Counted from the first letter of the stretch, positions 1 through 12,294 are shown. The stretch: DNA of 64,000 nt from Geosiphon pyriformis (GCA_016748015.1 JAAOMT010000439.1:49356-113355), one strand, 5' to 3'. Numbers and translations: made by a program. Notes: generated by a model not told the origin, from the sequence alone.

Positions 1-20
1 ATCTTCAATAAAAATATATT

Positions 21-929
21 TTACCCATAATCGCCCACAGTGTGTTTGTCACGACGATGTTGGTCCTTTTTATTCAAGCCAATATCCCTTTGAAGGGCGA
101 TGTTTGAGTCAAAATTTTATTAAAAGATTACCAAAAATCAGCAATTCAAAATTATATACCAGTCCAACTTCAATCTACGACCTTCGACGCTAAAACCATT
201 ATATTTGTCATATGCGTCTTCAGCGTCTCTCCGATCTTCAAATTCAACAAACGCGAAACTATGGAAGATATCCATGTTTAATTGCTGTGAGGCAAGAAAC
301 GAAAGATGGCTAAAGACAGATGGGTTTATAAATTTACCCTTTGTTTCTTCCAGTGTAATGATCAAGTTGAACAGTAACTTTTCTGAGACGTCCATAACGT
401 TCAAACATATCAGCAACGTCTTGTTCACGGAAGGCGTATGGAAGATTTCCTACATACAAGGTAGTTGAATCACGTCTATCTTTGTCAGAGCCACTAGAAT
501 ATCCGAAAATAGTTAGGGAAAATGCAGAAGACTATTTTTAACATTTGAATTTATGTCACTTCCTCACCGCTCTACAGGTTTACTCCTCCTAGGAGGACCT
601 CGTCTTTCAGAGCCATAAGAAGGATAATCACGATACCCCCTATTATCTTTATAACCACCACGTGTATAACCACGTTCATATTTTTCTTCCCTGTTGTATC
701 TATCTTCTCTATACCTATCTTCCCTCCCATTTTTATAACCTTTTGGAGAGGGGCTTCTTCGGCGAGGTGAGTAGGAGGAACGACGGTACCCACTCCTTGG
801 TGACATAGACCGATCTTTGCGTGAGTTATAGGTATGATTATTACTAGAAGTTGGGGGTTCAGCATGTTGCGAAGAAGCTGGTGGAAGTGGGGACTCTGAA
901 TGGGAAGCAGCTCCGTTTGCGGGATCCAT
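21..929 (-). CDS. RS/RRM RNA-binding protein (SR-type), 4 exons
   Basis: Spliced gene that I read as exons 929-568, 493-338, 258-160 and 87-21 (minus strand). All three introns are GT-AG and the joined length is 684 nt (227 aa). Residues 1-120 are a low-complexity Arg/Ser/Tyr/Gly-rich tail with SPR, RRRSPSP and repeated RYRED/RYNRE motifs, typical of splicing-related RS proteins. One RRM follows at about 130-205, with RNP2 LYVGNL and RNP1 KGFAFVEF; the RNP1 codons are assembled across intron 2. The protein ends in a short basic tail after LDWD. Such proteins bind RNA in the nucleus and act in splicing or mRNP assembly; that role is inferred from domain order. The terminal GGGTAA could be the stop (my choice) or a GT donor, so a further exon beyond the window is possible. 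It is divergent with the PPR gene. Confidence 0.8.
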
Positions 930-1231
930 GGTGAATACTAAAGATGTTTAACAACCAAGTTAAAAAGTTTTCGTTTTTGGCCCTTAAAAATATTTTTTAT
1001 TTATCCCAACGGACAGTAACGTTATATCCGTTATATCCCGCTACTGCGTTTCAGATTACTTCAGCTTATAATATATGCTGTCAGCTGACTTTCTGTAACA
1101 CTTCAAAATGACCCAATGAACCATCATTTGTCAAAAACATGAAAAATAAAAAATGTTTAAATTTAAATTTATTGTTAATATATTATTAAGGTTAATTTTA
1201 CAGAATATTCAAAAGCTGATTTGTTATAAAT
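930..1231. promoter_or_regulatory. Divergent intergenic region between RRM and PPR genes
   Basis: These 302 bp separate the two start codons, so both promoters and 5' UTRs must lie here. The sequence is AT-rich toward the PPR side. I see no convincing TATA box or named motif. The regulatory role is inferred from position only. Confidence 0.45.
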
Positions 1232-3472
1232 ATGTTGGCAAGTCGAATAATTTTTTCTCAATATCAATCTTCTAACAATTTATTTATTTTTTACCGAAGA
1301 CTTTACAACTTTCATTTGAGGAGAACTTCAAATTGTTGTGGCAAACAAATTGTTTCTTATAATGCCCAAAAGGACAACGTGGACACAAATTCTCCTTTAT
1401 TTGAAAAACAATCGATTTCTCTTGTCTTTTCTCCAGCTTCGGAACTGTTGTTGAGTGGGGCACTCTTTTCAAAATTTACCTGCACTTTACCGAAAGTTTC
1501 ATGCAGAGATTTTTCAGTTCAATCTAGATTAAATATAGTCAACTCCAGCGAAAAAATAGAGCCTAGTAATGTTAATTCGAAGGACACTGGAAGTTACACA
1601 CCTTTGCTTGACTCCACACCTCATAATGACTTAATTCAAACTGGTAGTAGCCAAGCCATTAATAGTTCTTTAGATTATGATAAGAAGTTAAACAGTGATG
1701 ATTTTATGGTCCAACAGAAATTTGAAGAAAGCGATCAAATTGATTCGATTTTATATGCCAGCTTTTGTGCATATATTCAGAACCAAGATATTGATGGTGC
1801 CAAAGCTTTTCTCAAAGATGGCCAAATAAATCTGAGTCAGGGCCAATTATTCAATTTTTTTAAAATCTTACGCGCTCGAATGAATGAGTCAGAATTCAAG
1901 TCAGCGGAAAGAGTACTCTATGAACATTATTTTGCAAATACAAAATTTGATGACATCCTGATGAAGCATTGGGAAAATTCTGATACGAATGAGATAATCC
2001 GTATTTTTGAAAATTATATCTTCAAAAAAATGAAACTTGACAATCGCGAGCTGGAAATTATCCTTGCAGCTTACATTAGAAACGATGATCAGTATGGTTG
2101 CAAACTTTTTCTGAAAGATCAAAATTTCAATATTGTCGAGGAAGGTTCTATTGTCATAAGACATATGGAACCCTTTTTAGATTCCCTGGAGATTGAGAAA
2201 GCCAAAAAGCTTTTAGAAAGTCTTTCAGCTGAATCGATGAGGACATTTGAACCCAATACCCCAGAATTCGGTTTTATAATTAATCGAATGATTCAAGCAA
2301 ACAATTGGCAATTAGCTTGGAAAACTTATCAAGATCTTATGGAACAAGGAATAGAAATAAGTGAACAAACTTATGCGACCTTTATCACAGGATTCTTGTC
2401 ACTTGATCGATTTGATGAAGTTATGACCATTTGGAAACATCTTATTGCGACTGGCTTTAAGCCTAGTGAAGTTCTTTATTGCTCGATGATTATTGGATTT
2501 GCGAGAAGAAGAAACACAAAAATGGTAGAGAAATTGTGGGAAAATATGTTAGCGAATAAGATCAAACCCAATTCCTATGTTTATTCCGCCGCTATAGAAG
2601 CATATTTCCGTGCTAGAGATCCTGAAAAAGCAGGAAACTTATACTTGCAAATGGTCAAAGATAAAATTCCTATAAATGTTATAGCATGTAATAGAATTAT
2701 TAATGGACTATTGTGGAATAGACGTATTGATACTGCCATGGAGTTTTATGAAGTGATGAAGAAAGGAACAGTCAAACCAAATATTATCACTTATAACACT
2801 TTGATCAGAGGATTAATGTATGAAAAAAGATGGGACTTGTTAATCAAAATTTTAACAGAAATGAAAGAAGCTGGGCATGAAATGGATACTGTTTCCTATA
2901 CAACGATGCTTGAAAGATTTTTTGCACTCAATGACATGGAGAGTGCTAAAGGGATAATGGAATTATTTGGTCCTGCTGGAGTAAAACCAACTGCCGTCAC
3001 ATATGGTGCTTTGATTGGGGGACTAATTCGATGTAAAGATTTTGAAGGAGCAGAAAAAGCGTATAATGAAATGTGTAGTAAAAATATATTTCCTGGTATT
3101 CAAATAATGAGTAACATCATACAAGGTTACGTTTCAAGAGGAAGATTAGATATAGCAGAAAATTTATATCAAACACTTCGCTGCACACCCACAACCGGGT
3201 TATTGGATATTATGATGGGCGGTTATATGACTGAAAAAAAACCTGATATGGCAATGAGATATTTTGGTTATATGTTGAAATTACAGATCAGGCCCACCAA
3301 AGACACCTATTATGTGATGTTGACTGGATTGATGAATGCCGGTAGATGGTCAACAGCATATCAAATGTATGATGATATGATGGCCTCAGGATTCAAACCG
3401 GAATCAGGTTCCTTTGCAAGATTATGTCAAGTTCTTTTACAAAAGAGATCTCGTGAATCAAAGGAAGATTAG
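1232..3472 (+). CDS. Pentatricopeptide repeat (PPR) protein, probably mitochondrial
   Basis: Intronless reading frame of 746 codons. The N-terminus (MLASRIIFSQYQ, then several Arg and few acidic residues to about residue 40) looks like a mitochondrial presequence. Residues 45-165 are low in similarity to anything I recognise. From about 345 to 735 there are about eleven tandem 35-residue helical repeats with the PPR pattern (TYNTLIRGL, TYGALIGGL and KPN or KPT at repeat ends). PPR proteins bind organellar RNA sequence-specifically and act in mitochondrial mRNA processing, stability or translation. The P-type repeats with no C-terminal catalytic domain suggest an RNA-binding factor rather than an editing enzyme. 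The target RNA cannot be read from the sequence. The frame ends in TAG but stays open for another 70 codons (see next entry). Confidence 0.88.
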   Translation: MLASRIIFSQYQSSNNLFIFYRRLYNFHLRRTSNCCGKQIVSYNAQKDNVDTNSPLFEKQSISLVFSPASELLLSGALFSKFTCTLPKVSCRDFSVQSRLNIVNSSEKIEPSNVNSKDTGSYTPLLDSTPHNDLIQTGSSQAINSSLDYDKKLNSDDFMVQQKFEESDQIDSILYASFCAYIQNQDIDGAKAFLKDGQINLSQGQLFNFFKILRARMNESEFKSAERVLYEHYFANTKFDDILMKHWENSDTNEIIRIFENYIFKKMKLDNRELEIILAAYIRNDDQYGCKLFLKDQNFNIVEEGSIVIRHMEPFLDSLEIEKAKKLLESLSAESMRTFEPNTPEFGFIINRMIQANNWQLAWKTYQDLMEQGIEISEQTYATFITGFLSLDRFDEVMTIWKHLIATGFKPSEVLYCSMIIGFARRRNTKMVEKLWENMLANKIKPNSYVYSAAIEAYFRARDPEKAGNLYLQMVKDKIPINVIACNRIINGLLWNRRIDTAMEFYEVMKKGTVKPNIITYNTLIRGLMYEKRWDLLIKILTEMKEAGHEMDTVSYTTMLERFFALNDMESAKGIMELFGPAGVKPTAVTYGALIGGLIRCKDFEGAEKAYNEMCSKNIFPGIQIMSNIIQGYVSRGRLDIAENLYQTLRCTPTTGLLDIMMGGYMTEKKPDMAMRYFGYMLKLQIRPTKDTYYVMLTGLMNAGRWSTAYQMYDDMMASGFKPESGSFARLCQVLLQKRSRESKED

Positions 3473-3685
3473 GCACTAAACCTTGGGGACTTTTTTAATT
3501 TCGGCTGGTGTCTAGGTCATAAAGCATACAGAATTCATGAAGTTCCTGAATTTAACTTCAAACTTATATTGAATGAGAATTTCCCATTCAATTCTAAGAT
3601 TGAATTTGATGTTCAAGAATTCGAGGAATTTATTCTATTTATGAACCAGAAATTGAATTCAGCTAAAATGGTGGTCAAACTCTGA
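3473..3685 (+). other. In-frame open extension after the PPR stop codon
   Basis: After the TAG at 3470-3472 the same frame runs for 70 more sense codons before TGA at 3683-3685. It has no internal ATG near its start. The encoded stretch is rich in Phe, Asn, Glu and Lys and I recognise no domain. It may be an ancestral C-terminus cut off by a nonsense mutation, a readthrough extension, or chance openness in 3' UTR. AATAAA at 3933-3938 is a plausible poly(A) signal for the PPR transcript. Confidence 0.3.
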
Positions 3686-3959
3686 GACTATGTTAATCTT
3701 CATGGATGTTCCAATTAAAAATCAACCTTAATCATATCGGAGTAGGCACAAGAAATATGCAATCAGGCTTCACCAGCTATTCTGCGAGCAGATAATGGAA
3801 TAAAAAGTCAATTGGATGGATTTACTTGTAATCGAACTTTTTGATCCTGGAAAAGTGATTTTTACCATGTAAAAATCAAGCAATATTAGTTTTATGTAAA
3901 TATTAGTATATATTTGAAAGCTTATAAAGTTCAATAAAAATCTCCATTTATATTGTATT
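3686..3959. other. PPR 3' flank, no gene seen
   Basis: AT-rich downstream sequence. I see only the possible poly(A) signal at 3933-3938 before the strongly AT-rich decayed repeat begins. Confidence 0.4.
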
Positions 3960-6900
3960 AAATATTATAATTAATAATTGGTTAATTTTTAATGATAATT
4001 TTGATAATAATATATGCTAAATTTTATTAAATAACATTATTAATAAAATCAAAAACAGCAAAAAAAACTCAAAAATAAGACTAATATTTTTACAAAAACC
4101 AAAATTTATTTAACTATTTTTATGTATAAATATTTTAAAACATATATAAAACAAACTATTGTTACAGAAGTGTTTTTTTGGTATATTAATTGTTAATATT
4201 ATGATTAATTTCTCATGAATTTCTTAATTTTAATTATATAACATTAATAATATTTGTAATAAAATTTTTTTATTAATATTATAATATAAGCTTTTTTTAA
4301 ATTCTGGTTATTATTGTGTATTTATATACTTCTTTTTAGAAATTAATTTGAAATCTACTTGCTATTATTAAAGTTTTTTCTAAAGCTATTCTTATAATTG
4401 CTTAAAGTATTTCTTTAATTTGCTTTTAGTAATGTTTTTATTTTTAGTCATCTTATAGAAATATAATTAAAACTTGATAATATTAAGGCTTCTAATATGC
4501 AATTTTTAATTAAGTATAAAGCAAAATCTAAAGAAGTTTTTTGTTATTTGTTTGAGACCAGAAAAGAATATTAAGCTTCAAAGTTTTAAAAATTAAAGTC
4601 TGTTAAAATATTAGTTATTAAGAAAACTATTAATAAGAAAATAAAAATTTTTGCATAAATAAAAGTCACATAATTAAAAAGTTGTGTTTGATTATTTAAT
4701 AATTAGAAATAATTTGATTCTGAAGTCAGATAAAGTAAAAAATAAAATAGATAGTATTATAGAAAATTAAACTAGGAAGCATTTAGTTTTAATAGTTATT
4801 TTTGAACTTTGGTTTTATTAGTATGTGTTTTTGAATTATATAAATAATAATATGTTCTTTAAAGTAATAATAAAAATTAGTTTTGATAAATTAGAACATA
4901 TAATTAGATGTCTTTCTAATAACAAAGCAGCCAGTTTTTTTAGAATTTTAAATAAATTATAGAAACATCAAAATAAAAATATTCTAAAATGTTTTGTGAA
5001 TTTATTAAACAGTTGCTTGGTTTTAAAGATGGTTCTTATATTTTAAAGAAAGACTTAAGTGTCTATAATTTTAAAGCTTTATAAATAAAAAAAAGTGTTA
5101 ATAAACATTAAGCTAATAATTTTAATTAAAATAACTTGAAAGATTCTGTTAAAAATTTTGTTAGATTGTATTTTCTCTGTTTATAGCAAGTTTAATATAT
5201 TTTATAAAAACAATTTTTTAGTGTTTAAAGATATTTTTATGTAAATTTTAGTCTTTAGTATAGACTTTGTTATTAAAGATGCTTTGAAAAAAAAATAATT
5301 AGTTTTATAAAATATACATAAGACTTATGATTCTATTAATTAAATTTATTTGTAATAAAGTTTAAAATGAATAAAAATATGCAAAAAGTTCATTAAGTTT
5401 TTTGGCAATCTGCATAAAAATAGAATTAATAAAATAATAATAGATTTTAAACTTTTAAATAAATACAAAGTACATAATAACTTGAACCAAAATAAAATTT
5501 TTTTTTTATTAAAAGATATTCTATAATCTCTTTTTATACAAGGTTAAAAGACATGAGATTTATGTAAATACTATATAAATATTAAGTTTATTATAAGAAT
5601 AGAAAAAATAAAGACCAGTTTTAATAAAACTTTATTTACTACAACAGATGTTTTTATTAATAATATGATTTAAATAGAAAATAGTCTCATATTTATTTAA
5701 TATATCTTGAATATTGTTAGTAAATTTTTTTCTATTAATAATGTTTTAATTAATAATAAAAAAACAATAACTATTCTTATTAATCAAAAAATTGAAGTTG
5801 TTTTTTTATTTATTAATAGATTGTTAATTGCAATAATAATAATAAATAAATAAATCTTACAGATATTTGGAAATTTTTTTGTTAACTAAAAGTATGTTTA
5901 AGTCAAGTTTGGCTAAGATATATTTGGATGTTAAGATTTTTTTTAATATAGTCTTAAGAAAAACTTTATTAAATAAACAGTTTTTTTATTTGGTGTCAAC
6001 TATTTTGCAATCAATTATTAGTTATCAAACTTAATTTAGCTTTATTTTGAAAGATATATGTAACAAATAAGATGTTTTTGTAAAAAAAAACTCAAATCTA
6101 AGACAAATATGCTTAGAAATTTTTTTAGAGAATTATTGTATTATCTTTTTTTGTATGGTTTAAAAACTTTTAAACAGTTACAAGCAAAAAACAAAACTGT
6201 TTTAATAATTGCTTTTTTTAATACTGCTAAGATTCTTGGATAATTGTTTAATTATTAGTTTTTGAATTTATAAATATTAAGATAGACATCTGTAAATCTA
6301 TTGTAGTTTTCTGTGATATTAAAAGTTAGTCCAATAAACAATTTTTTTATGAGCATGATTAAAATTTTTTTGGACAATAAAATCTTATTGATTAATAATA
6401 TGTCTAGTGTTTTTTGTAATCTTAACAAGTTTTAAATATTAATTATTTTGGAGACTTTTAGTTATTATAGTATAGTTAATTTATTGAAACATTTTAGTGT
6501 GGTTTTTAATAATAAGCTGTTGGATAAACATGGTATAATTATGGATTGAAAAACATTTTGTTATTAAAAAAGATTAAATTTAAAAGATTTTGTCTTATTA
6601 GTTTGATATAATTTTTAAGTTTATAACCAATTCTGGGTTTAATCTGTTAAATATACTTTTAATTAGTAATATTTTTAATGTTTTAGATTTTAATGAATTT
6701 TTAAATGTTTAAAAACATTTGTATAAGATTTAATCTGAGAGTTTTGTATTTATATTAATAATTTTTTAAAAGATAAGAGTTCTGTATTTATGACTTATAG
6801 AATAACAGCTTATTTTTTGAATATTATAATAGGTATTAAAATAGAAGTTTAAGGTTTTGTGTCTTTAACAATAATTAAAGTACAGATAATTATATTAGCT

Positions 6901-7065
6901 TTGAAGTGTGTATTTTTATCTTGCTCTATAATTTTGTACTTAAACAATTAAAATATAATTAATATATATATATTAAATTTAAGCTTATATTATCTTAATT
7001 TTTATAAAAATTGTTAATTAAAATAATAGCATATTGTTAATTAATTAAAAATAAAGACATTCTAG
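3960..7065 (+). mobile_element. Heavily decayed LINE (RT and RNase H remnants)
   Basis: Very AT-rich sequence with no long open frame, but translation on the plus strand gives relics collinear with ORF2 of the LINE at 35.6-42.5 kb. A linker relic lies near 4510-4700. An RT relic at 5640-5790 has the catalytic FVDD reduced to FINN. A strong match lies at about 5890-6440 (for example VLRKTLLNKQF against VLRKTIMDKQF). A partial RNase H relic lies at about 6790-6950. Most stops sit where Gln or Trp is expected, which points to C-to-T and G-to-A transitions. The left boundary is uncertain. The right side is cut by the Gypsy LTR at 7066. Base composition is far more AT-rich than in the intact LINE. 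Confidence 0.7.
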
Positions 7066-7943
7066 TGTTACAGATGATTATTTGGGGTCTCAAATCAAAT
7101 AACAAATCTGTAACTTAGTGCTTGATTAATAGTGTTGTTAGTAATATCTGAAAATGTTGTTTATCTGAAGGTTTTGTTGTAGAGTTCTTTGTATAATAAA
7201 CAGAGATTCAATAGTTGTCTTTCCAGTAGCCTCCTGGAATTGCAATTCTTTCAAATTTCTTTTTTAGCATGGTGGCCAGTAATCTTGACAGAGATGCCCT
7301 TCTGGTAAGCTATTCTTAAATTCTCAATTCCTATACCCTTCCTTTGGGGTCTTTTACCAGACTATCTATGACATCAATAACTCAGCACTTAATCTTCAAG
7401 TAATTAGTAAAACAAAAGAGATAACTGAAATAAAAGAAATTTAAAAAAAATAAGCCAAGACAATAAATGTTAGTATCTTGTTAATACTCATGATCAAGAG
7501 CTATTGTTTCAATGTGGTTAAGTATTAATTACTATCAACATGAAGTGTTGATAGTGGAGAGTGGATTTGGAATTGTAAAAATAATTATTTATTTGATATT
7601 TGTAAGTTGGAAGGTTGCTTAGATTAAATCTAAATTTAGAGGTCTCTAACTAAAAAGATTCTGTCTCTTTCTGTTTCTAACACTACTGCTATATATACAT
7701 AATTGAGATTCCTCAATTCTTCAATTCTTCACACCAGAAATTTTGGAATTCCTGAAATTCTGCAATTTTTTTTAAGAAAAATTTTGAAATTCTGGAATCC
7801 TGCAATTTCTTATATGAGAATCCTGAAATTCCTAAAATTTTGCAATTCCTCTTAAGAAGAATCCTGGAATTTCACATTTACTATGATTACTTCTGATTGG
7901 CTAATTTATATGCTAATATTCTCCCTATATTCTATGAATAATA
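7066..7943 (-). repeat. 3' LTR of Gypsy element 1
   Basis: 878 bp aligning with the 877-bp LTR at 31214-32090 in inverse orientation. The plus-strand left end is TGTTACAG. The other end, TATTAT, corresponds to the intact TGTTAC start of the element 2 LTR. It holds the same cluster of GGAATTCC-like short repeats (7706-7876) and a TATATATA-type sequence near 7690-7700. The neighbouring purine-rich tract on the element side is conserved as GGAGGGAATAA. Confidence 0.85.
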
Positions 7944-8900
7944 TTATTCCCTCCTTTTTAATATTGAGCTCTGTCGAGATTTCCCAAATCTCTTAACTCT
8001 AATTTTCTGTCTTTGAATATTTCTTGAACTTCTTTTTTGAGAATTACTTGAGTTATTTTGTTCTGTAATTCTTCAAATTGGGTGTTGGTTATCTTTCCTA
8101 TTTGGTTAACTATAATGGAATCTATTTCTGGATTAAGTAAAATTTCTGGTCTGTCTTGAAATTCAGCATGCAATCAATAGATGGCTTTTGCTTGTGTTGT
8201 TAGATTGTTTTTTTTCACAAATTGTTCTAGTTGTTGCAATATTGTTGTGTCGAATAATCATTTTGTTTTATCTGTATATAAGTTCTGAATATTCAAGTGT
8301 CATCTCAAGTGGAAATAACAAAAGTTTCTTGGAAATTTGTGTATTCACCATTTTCACATTTCTCTGGTCAATTTTTGATATGTGGTGATACTTGTTGGTT
8401 CTTTTATTGCTAATTTTATTTTCAAAATCATTTTGTCAATCATGTTTTCTGTTTTTTTTTGACTTTTGTATTTAGATATCTTTCTGGTATCTCAATATCA
8501 AATGGTTTGTTGATTAATAATAATTTTTATATTCTGTTGTTAAATCAGTTGGAAAAGTTGTTGTGCTAATAAGTGGATGTTGTCAGTAATTTTCAGTTTT
8601 TTGAAGTTTTCTGTTGTATCTACTATGTCTTTATATTCTCTTTTTATTGTTTTTAATTTTATGTGTTCAGTTCAATAATTATAATTGATTCCAGATCTTA
8701 TGGAATCTCATCTGGTTGGACTAGTATTCTTTGTATTCCTAATTGTGGAATATTATTGGTAGATGATGACACTATATGGTAATATGGTTTTAGTTGATCA
8801 CCATATACTGCTTTGGTTAAGATTTTGTTGTTCCATCTTAATTTATAAGCTCCATTTTCCAGAATTTCTTCTTATGTGAAATAGTCCATTTCATTTGGGG
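7944..8900 (-). pseudogene. Element 1: unassigned region C-terminal to integrase
   Basis: The last segment of the element 1 polyprotein frame; 7958-8173 is open for 71 codons. It matches the C-terminal end of element 2 (both contain PEILLN and end in AQY just before the LTR). No transmembrane segment, signal peptide or known domain is visible. The conservation between two diverged copies suggests that it was once functional. The boundary toward the integrase is approximate. Confidence 0.55.
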
Positions 8901-9900
8901 TCAAATTTTCCATTCTATTGTTTTTCTGCTTTGGTATGATGTAAAAGTACTTTGTCTCCAATCTTGAATTCAACTGATTTATCTGGTAGTTGGTTATCAT
9001 GTCTTTCTTTTTGTTTTTTTTGTGACTTTTAAATGTTATTAGCTGTTTTTCACTGTTTGTTTTCTAGTGTTTCTATCAAGTTATATGTTTTTCTTAGCAA
9101 CATTTCCTGAAAATTGTCTTTAGTTATTGGTTTTGTTAGATAAATGTTGACTTCTATCTTAACTGGTAATGTTGCTGTTTTATCATATACTAATTCAAAT
9201 GGTGTTGCTTGTGTAGTGTCTTGCTTCATTGTCCAATAAGCAAGTAATACTAATGGTATAAACAAGTCTCATTTGTTCTGGTTTTTTTGACTGATCTTGG
9301 CGATTGCTTTACACAATGTTCTATTGAATCTTTCAACTAATTTATTGGTTTGTGGATAGTATGATAATAACAATGGTTTTTTAATTCCAAATCTTTGACT
9401 TAATTCTGTCAATGTTCTGTTCACAAAGTGAGTTTCTTGATCTGACAGTAGTTCTTTTGAACATTTGTGTTAACAGATCAAATCTTGATAAATGAATTTG
9501 GCAATGGATTCTGTATTTGCTTTTGGCCATTTAGTAAGATAGTCCATGGCTACTGCAATATATTTGTTGTCTCTGCTGGTGATTGTTAATGGTGCAACTA
9601 AGTTAATTCCAATGTGATCAAATGGTTGTCCCACTTTGATTGGTCTTAATGGTTTACTGGATTTTGTTTCTCCTCTTCTCTGACAAGCATCACAATTTTG
9701 AACATATTGGATGATGTCTGGATACATAGATGGCCAATAGTATTTTTTTCTAATTCTTTCTATAGTTGTCTCTTTATAAAAATGTTCTGTTGTTGGATCT
9801 GAGTACATGTTGAATAATATTGTTTTTTTTTCTGGTTCTGTGATTACTCTGGTTGGTTGATCTAGATTCTTTCTGTTCTTTTGGTAAAGTATATTTTGAT
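8901..9900 (-). pseudogene. Element 1: integrase region
   Basis: Fragments at 9050-9265 and 9470-9808 match retroviral-type integrase. The zinc-binding part ends in the CDACQRR motif. The catalytic core begins with AVAMDYLTKWP, which holds the first catalytic Asp. The QTNKLVERFNRT motif near 9310-9350 retains the catalytic Glu. Several stop codons interrupt the frame, so it is non-functional as it stands. It would join element cDNA to host DNA in the nucleus. Confidence 0.75.
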
Positions 9901-10199
9901 GGTCGATAAAATATTTTGATTGTTGTTTTATGTTCCTTTGTTCCTTTGTTCCTTTTGAGATAATTTTTCCTTGAACAATTAGATATTTATATAATATTGG
10001 AGTTGTTGGTATTTTTGTATATTTATCTTTTGTTATATTTTTGGGTTAAAGTGTTTTAGATTTGTCTTATTTGTGACAACCCATTGGCATTTCTGTTTTT
10101 TTTTCCTTTTTTATAATGTACTGTATAATTAAATGGTAAAAGTTTTATTTTCTATCTGGCATGGCAAATTTTTGTTTCTGAATTGAAGTTAATTCTTTA

Positions 10200-11330
10200 T
10201 GATCTGTGCACACATCAAACTTTTGACTCAAGTATACTTTCTATTTCATAACTGCCTAATAGATGGCTAAATGTTCCAATGCTGATATTCTATAGTTCTT
10301 TTTAGCTGGACTTAAGCTTCTACTTGCATAAGCTACTGGATGTTTTTTTTTATCTGGTCTTTTCTGTAATAGTACTGCTCCCAATGCCTGGCCTGATACA
10401 TTGGTGATAATGATAAATGGTTTGTTGTAAGCTGAATACATCAACACTGGAGCTTGAATAAGCTTTCTTCTCAGTGTGTTAAATGCTTCTTGTTGAGCTT
10501 TTGTCTATTTATACTTTACATTCTTAGTTTGTAAGTAATGAAGTGGCTGGGTCAGTTTAGAAAAGTTCTTGATAAAACGGCAATAATATCCAGTGAATCT
10601 CAAAAATGCTTTCAGTTCTGTCAAGTTGGTTAGTACTAAAAAGTTCTTTACTATTGCAATTTTATCTGAATCTATTTTAATTCTATTTTTGCTTACCCAT
10701 GTCTCAAAAACTTGAGTTCAGTTTTCCCAAAGAAATATTTAATTGCATTTAGCTTTAATCCGACTCTTCTTAGTCTTTCAAACACTTGTTGGAGATGATA
10801 CAAATGGTCATCAAATGTTTTTGAAAACACATTGGTGTCATCCAAGTATATGACTACTGATTTCTATAGTAGCCCAGTATATCCAATTTCCATTAGCCAT
10901 TGGAATGTTGTTGGTGTATTCATCAAGCTAAATGACATTACTTCAAATTCAAAATTTCCTTTCCATGTTGTGAAAACTGTCTTCTCTTTATCTTTTGAGT
11001 TCATGGCTACTTGCCAGTAACTACTGTCTAAGTCTAACATTGAGAACCATTTCTTTTCTTCAAAAGCATCGAAAAGTTCTTGGATCTTTTGAGTTGAATA
11101 GCTGTCTTCTTTTGTTACTTCATTCAGTTTTTGGTAATCCACACAAAAGCAGATTTTTCCATTCTTCTTATGGACTAGTACCACTGGTAATGACCATGAA
11201 TTCATTGATAGCTGAATTAGTCTGTTGTCAAACATCCAATTGATTTCTTGACAGATGATCTCATAGCTAGCTGGTGGTACTCTGTATGCTCTCTGTTTAA
11301 TTGGCATTGCATCTCTAGTTTTGATTTGAT
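10200..11330 (-). pseudogene. Element 1: reverse transcriptase and RNase H region
   Basis: Reading leftward: RT at 11307-10830 with SSYWQVAM, FEFEVMSFSL and an intact YLDD catalytic motif near 10840-10855, then RNase H at 10447-10256 with GAVLLQKRPD, VAYASRSLSPAEKNY-like and EHLAIY motifs. The two parts are in different frames, so there is at least one indel between 10450 and 11300. Family function: copying the element RNA into DNA. Confidence 0.8.
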
Positions 11331-11484
11331 ATTAGATGATGTTAGTTCTGCCAAATTCATTTTTGCTGGCAAAGATGTCATTAAAGTTGTTGAGCAACAT
11401 CTTGAGCTGCATATGTTGAAATGGGTTCAAGTTTCCTATGTTTATCTGTTTTAACTGTTCTGGTTAAAGCAGATAACATTTTTC

Positions 11485-12290
11485 TTATCTGTATATTGTT
11501 TGTAATATAATGTTTACATATCTGCACAATTGTGAAAAGTCTGGAATGGTGTCTGGAAATTGGTCTTCAATTTCTGTGGTCAAGTATCCAATAGTGGTTC
11601 TTGCTGATATCTTAATGATATTTTCTGTGTTGTTGTAAATAGAGATTTTAATATGACTGTGGTTCTTTGCTGGTATGTATAAGTTGACTAAACCAATTTC
11701 TCCTAATTTGCAAAGTGTTGCTTCTGCCTCAAAAATCTGAACCTGATTCTTCACCTTTCTTTTTATGACTACCATGTACTAGTCATATGGTGAAATGAAA
11801 ATTGGTTGATAAATAGAGATAATTTCTCCCTTGTCAATAATTTTTTCCTCTGTCATATTAACTGGTACATTTATTTTATCTGTTGATCTAAATCCTTGTA
11901 TCCCTCTAACCATAATCTCTAACTTTTCCTTGTTTTCCACTGATATTAATTGAGCTATTTTCACCAGAGGCAGGAATATTGCCTGTGTTATCTTTTTGTT
12001 TGGCTCTATAACATAGGCCTTTTCTGAATTGTTTTGTAGCATTACAATAATATTTCCTACATATCCTACATCAATTATTCCTCCTCTAATGTTGATTCCT
12101 CTTTTTGCTAAACTATTCCTAGATGCTAGTTAAATCATTGTTGTTGCTGGGATTTCTAATGCTATTTTGAAATCAATGTATGTGTGCGAGTGTGGTTCCA
12201 ATTTGATGGTGTTTTTCCCTGGATATCTCAAATCAAACCTGGCATTAGTATCATGCACATGTTTTGGCATGATATCTTCATTGTTATTAC
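11485..12290 (-). pseudogene. Element 1: dUTPase-like domain and linker to RT
   Basis: Reading leftward, the segments 12290-11779 and 11775-11485 share one frame. They contain a dUTPase motif IV (PNKKITQAIF) and motif V (RGIQGFRST, where the usual GFGST has one Gly replaced by Arg). A beta-rich linker ends in IGYLTTE. The same order occurs in element 2, where motifs I-III are clearer. dUTPases hydrolyse dUTP to dUMP and pyrophosphate and limit uracil incorporation in newly made DNA. Here the domain sits between protease and RT in a Gypsy polyprotein. Confidence 0.65.
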
Positions 12291-12294
12291 TAAA

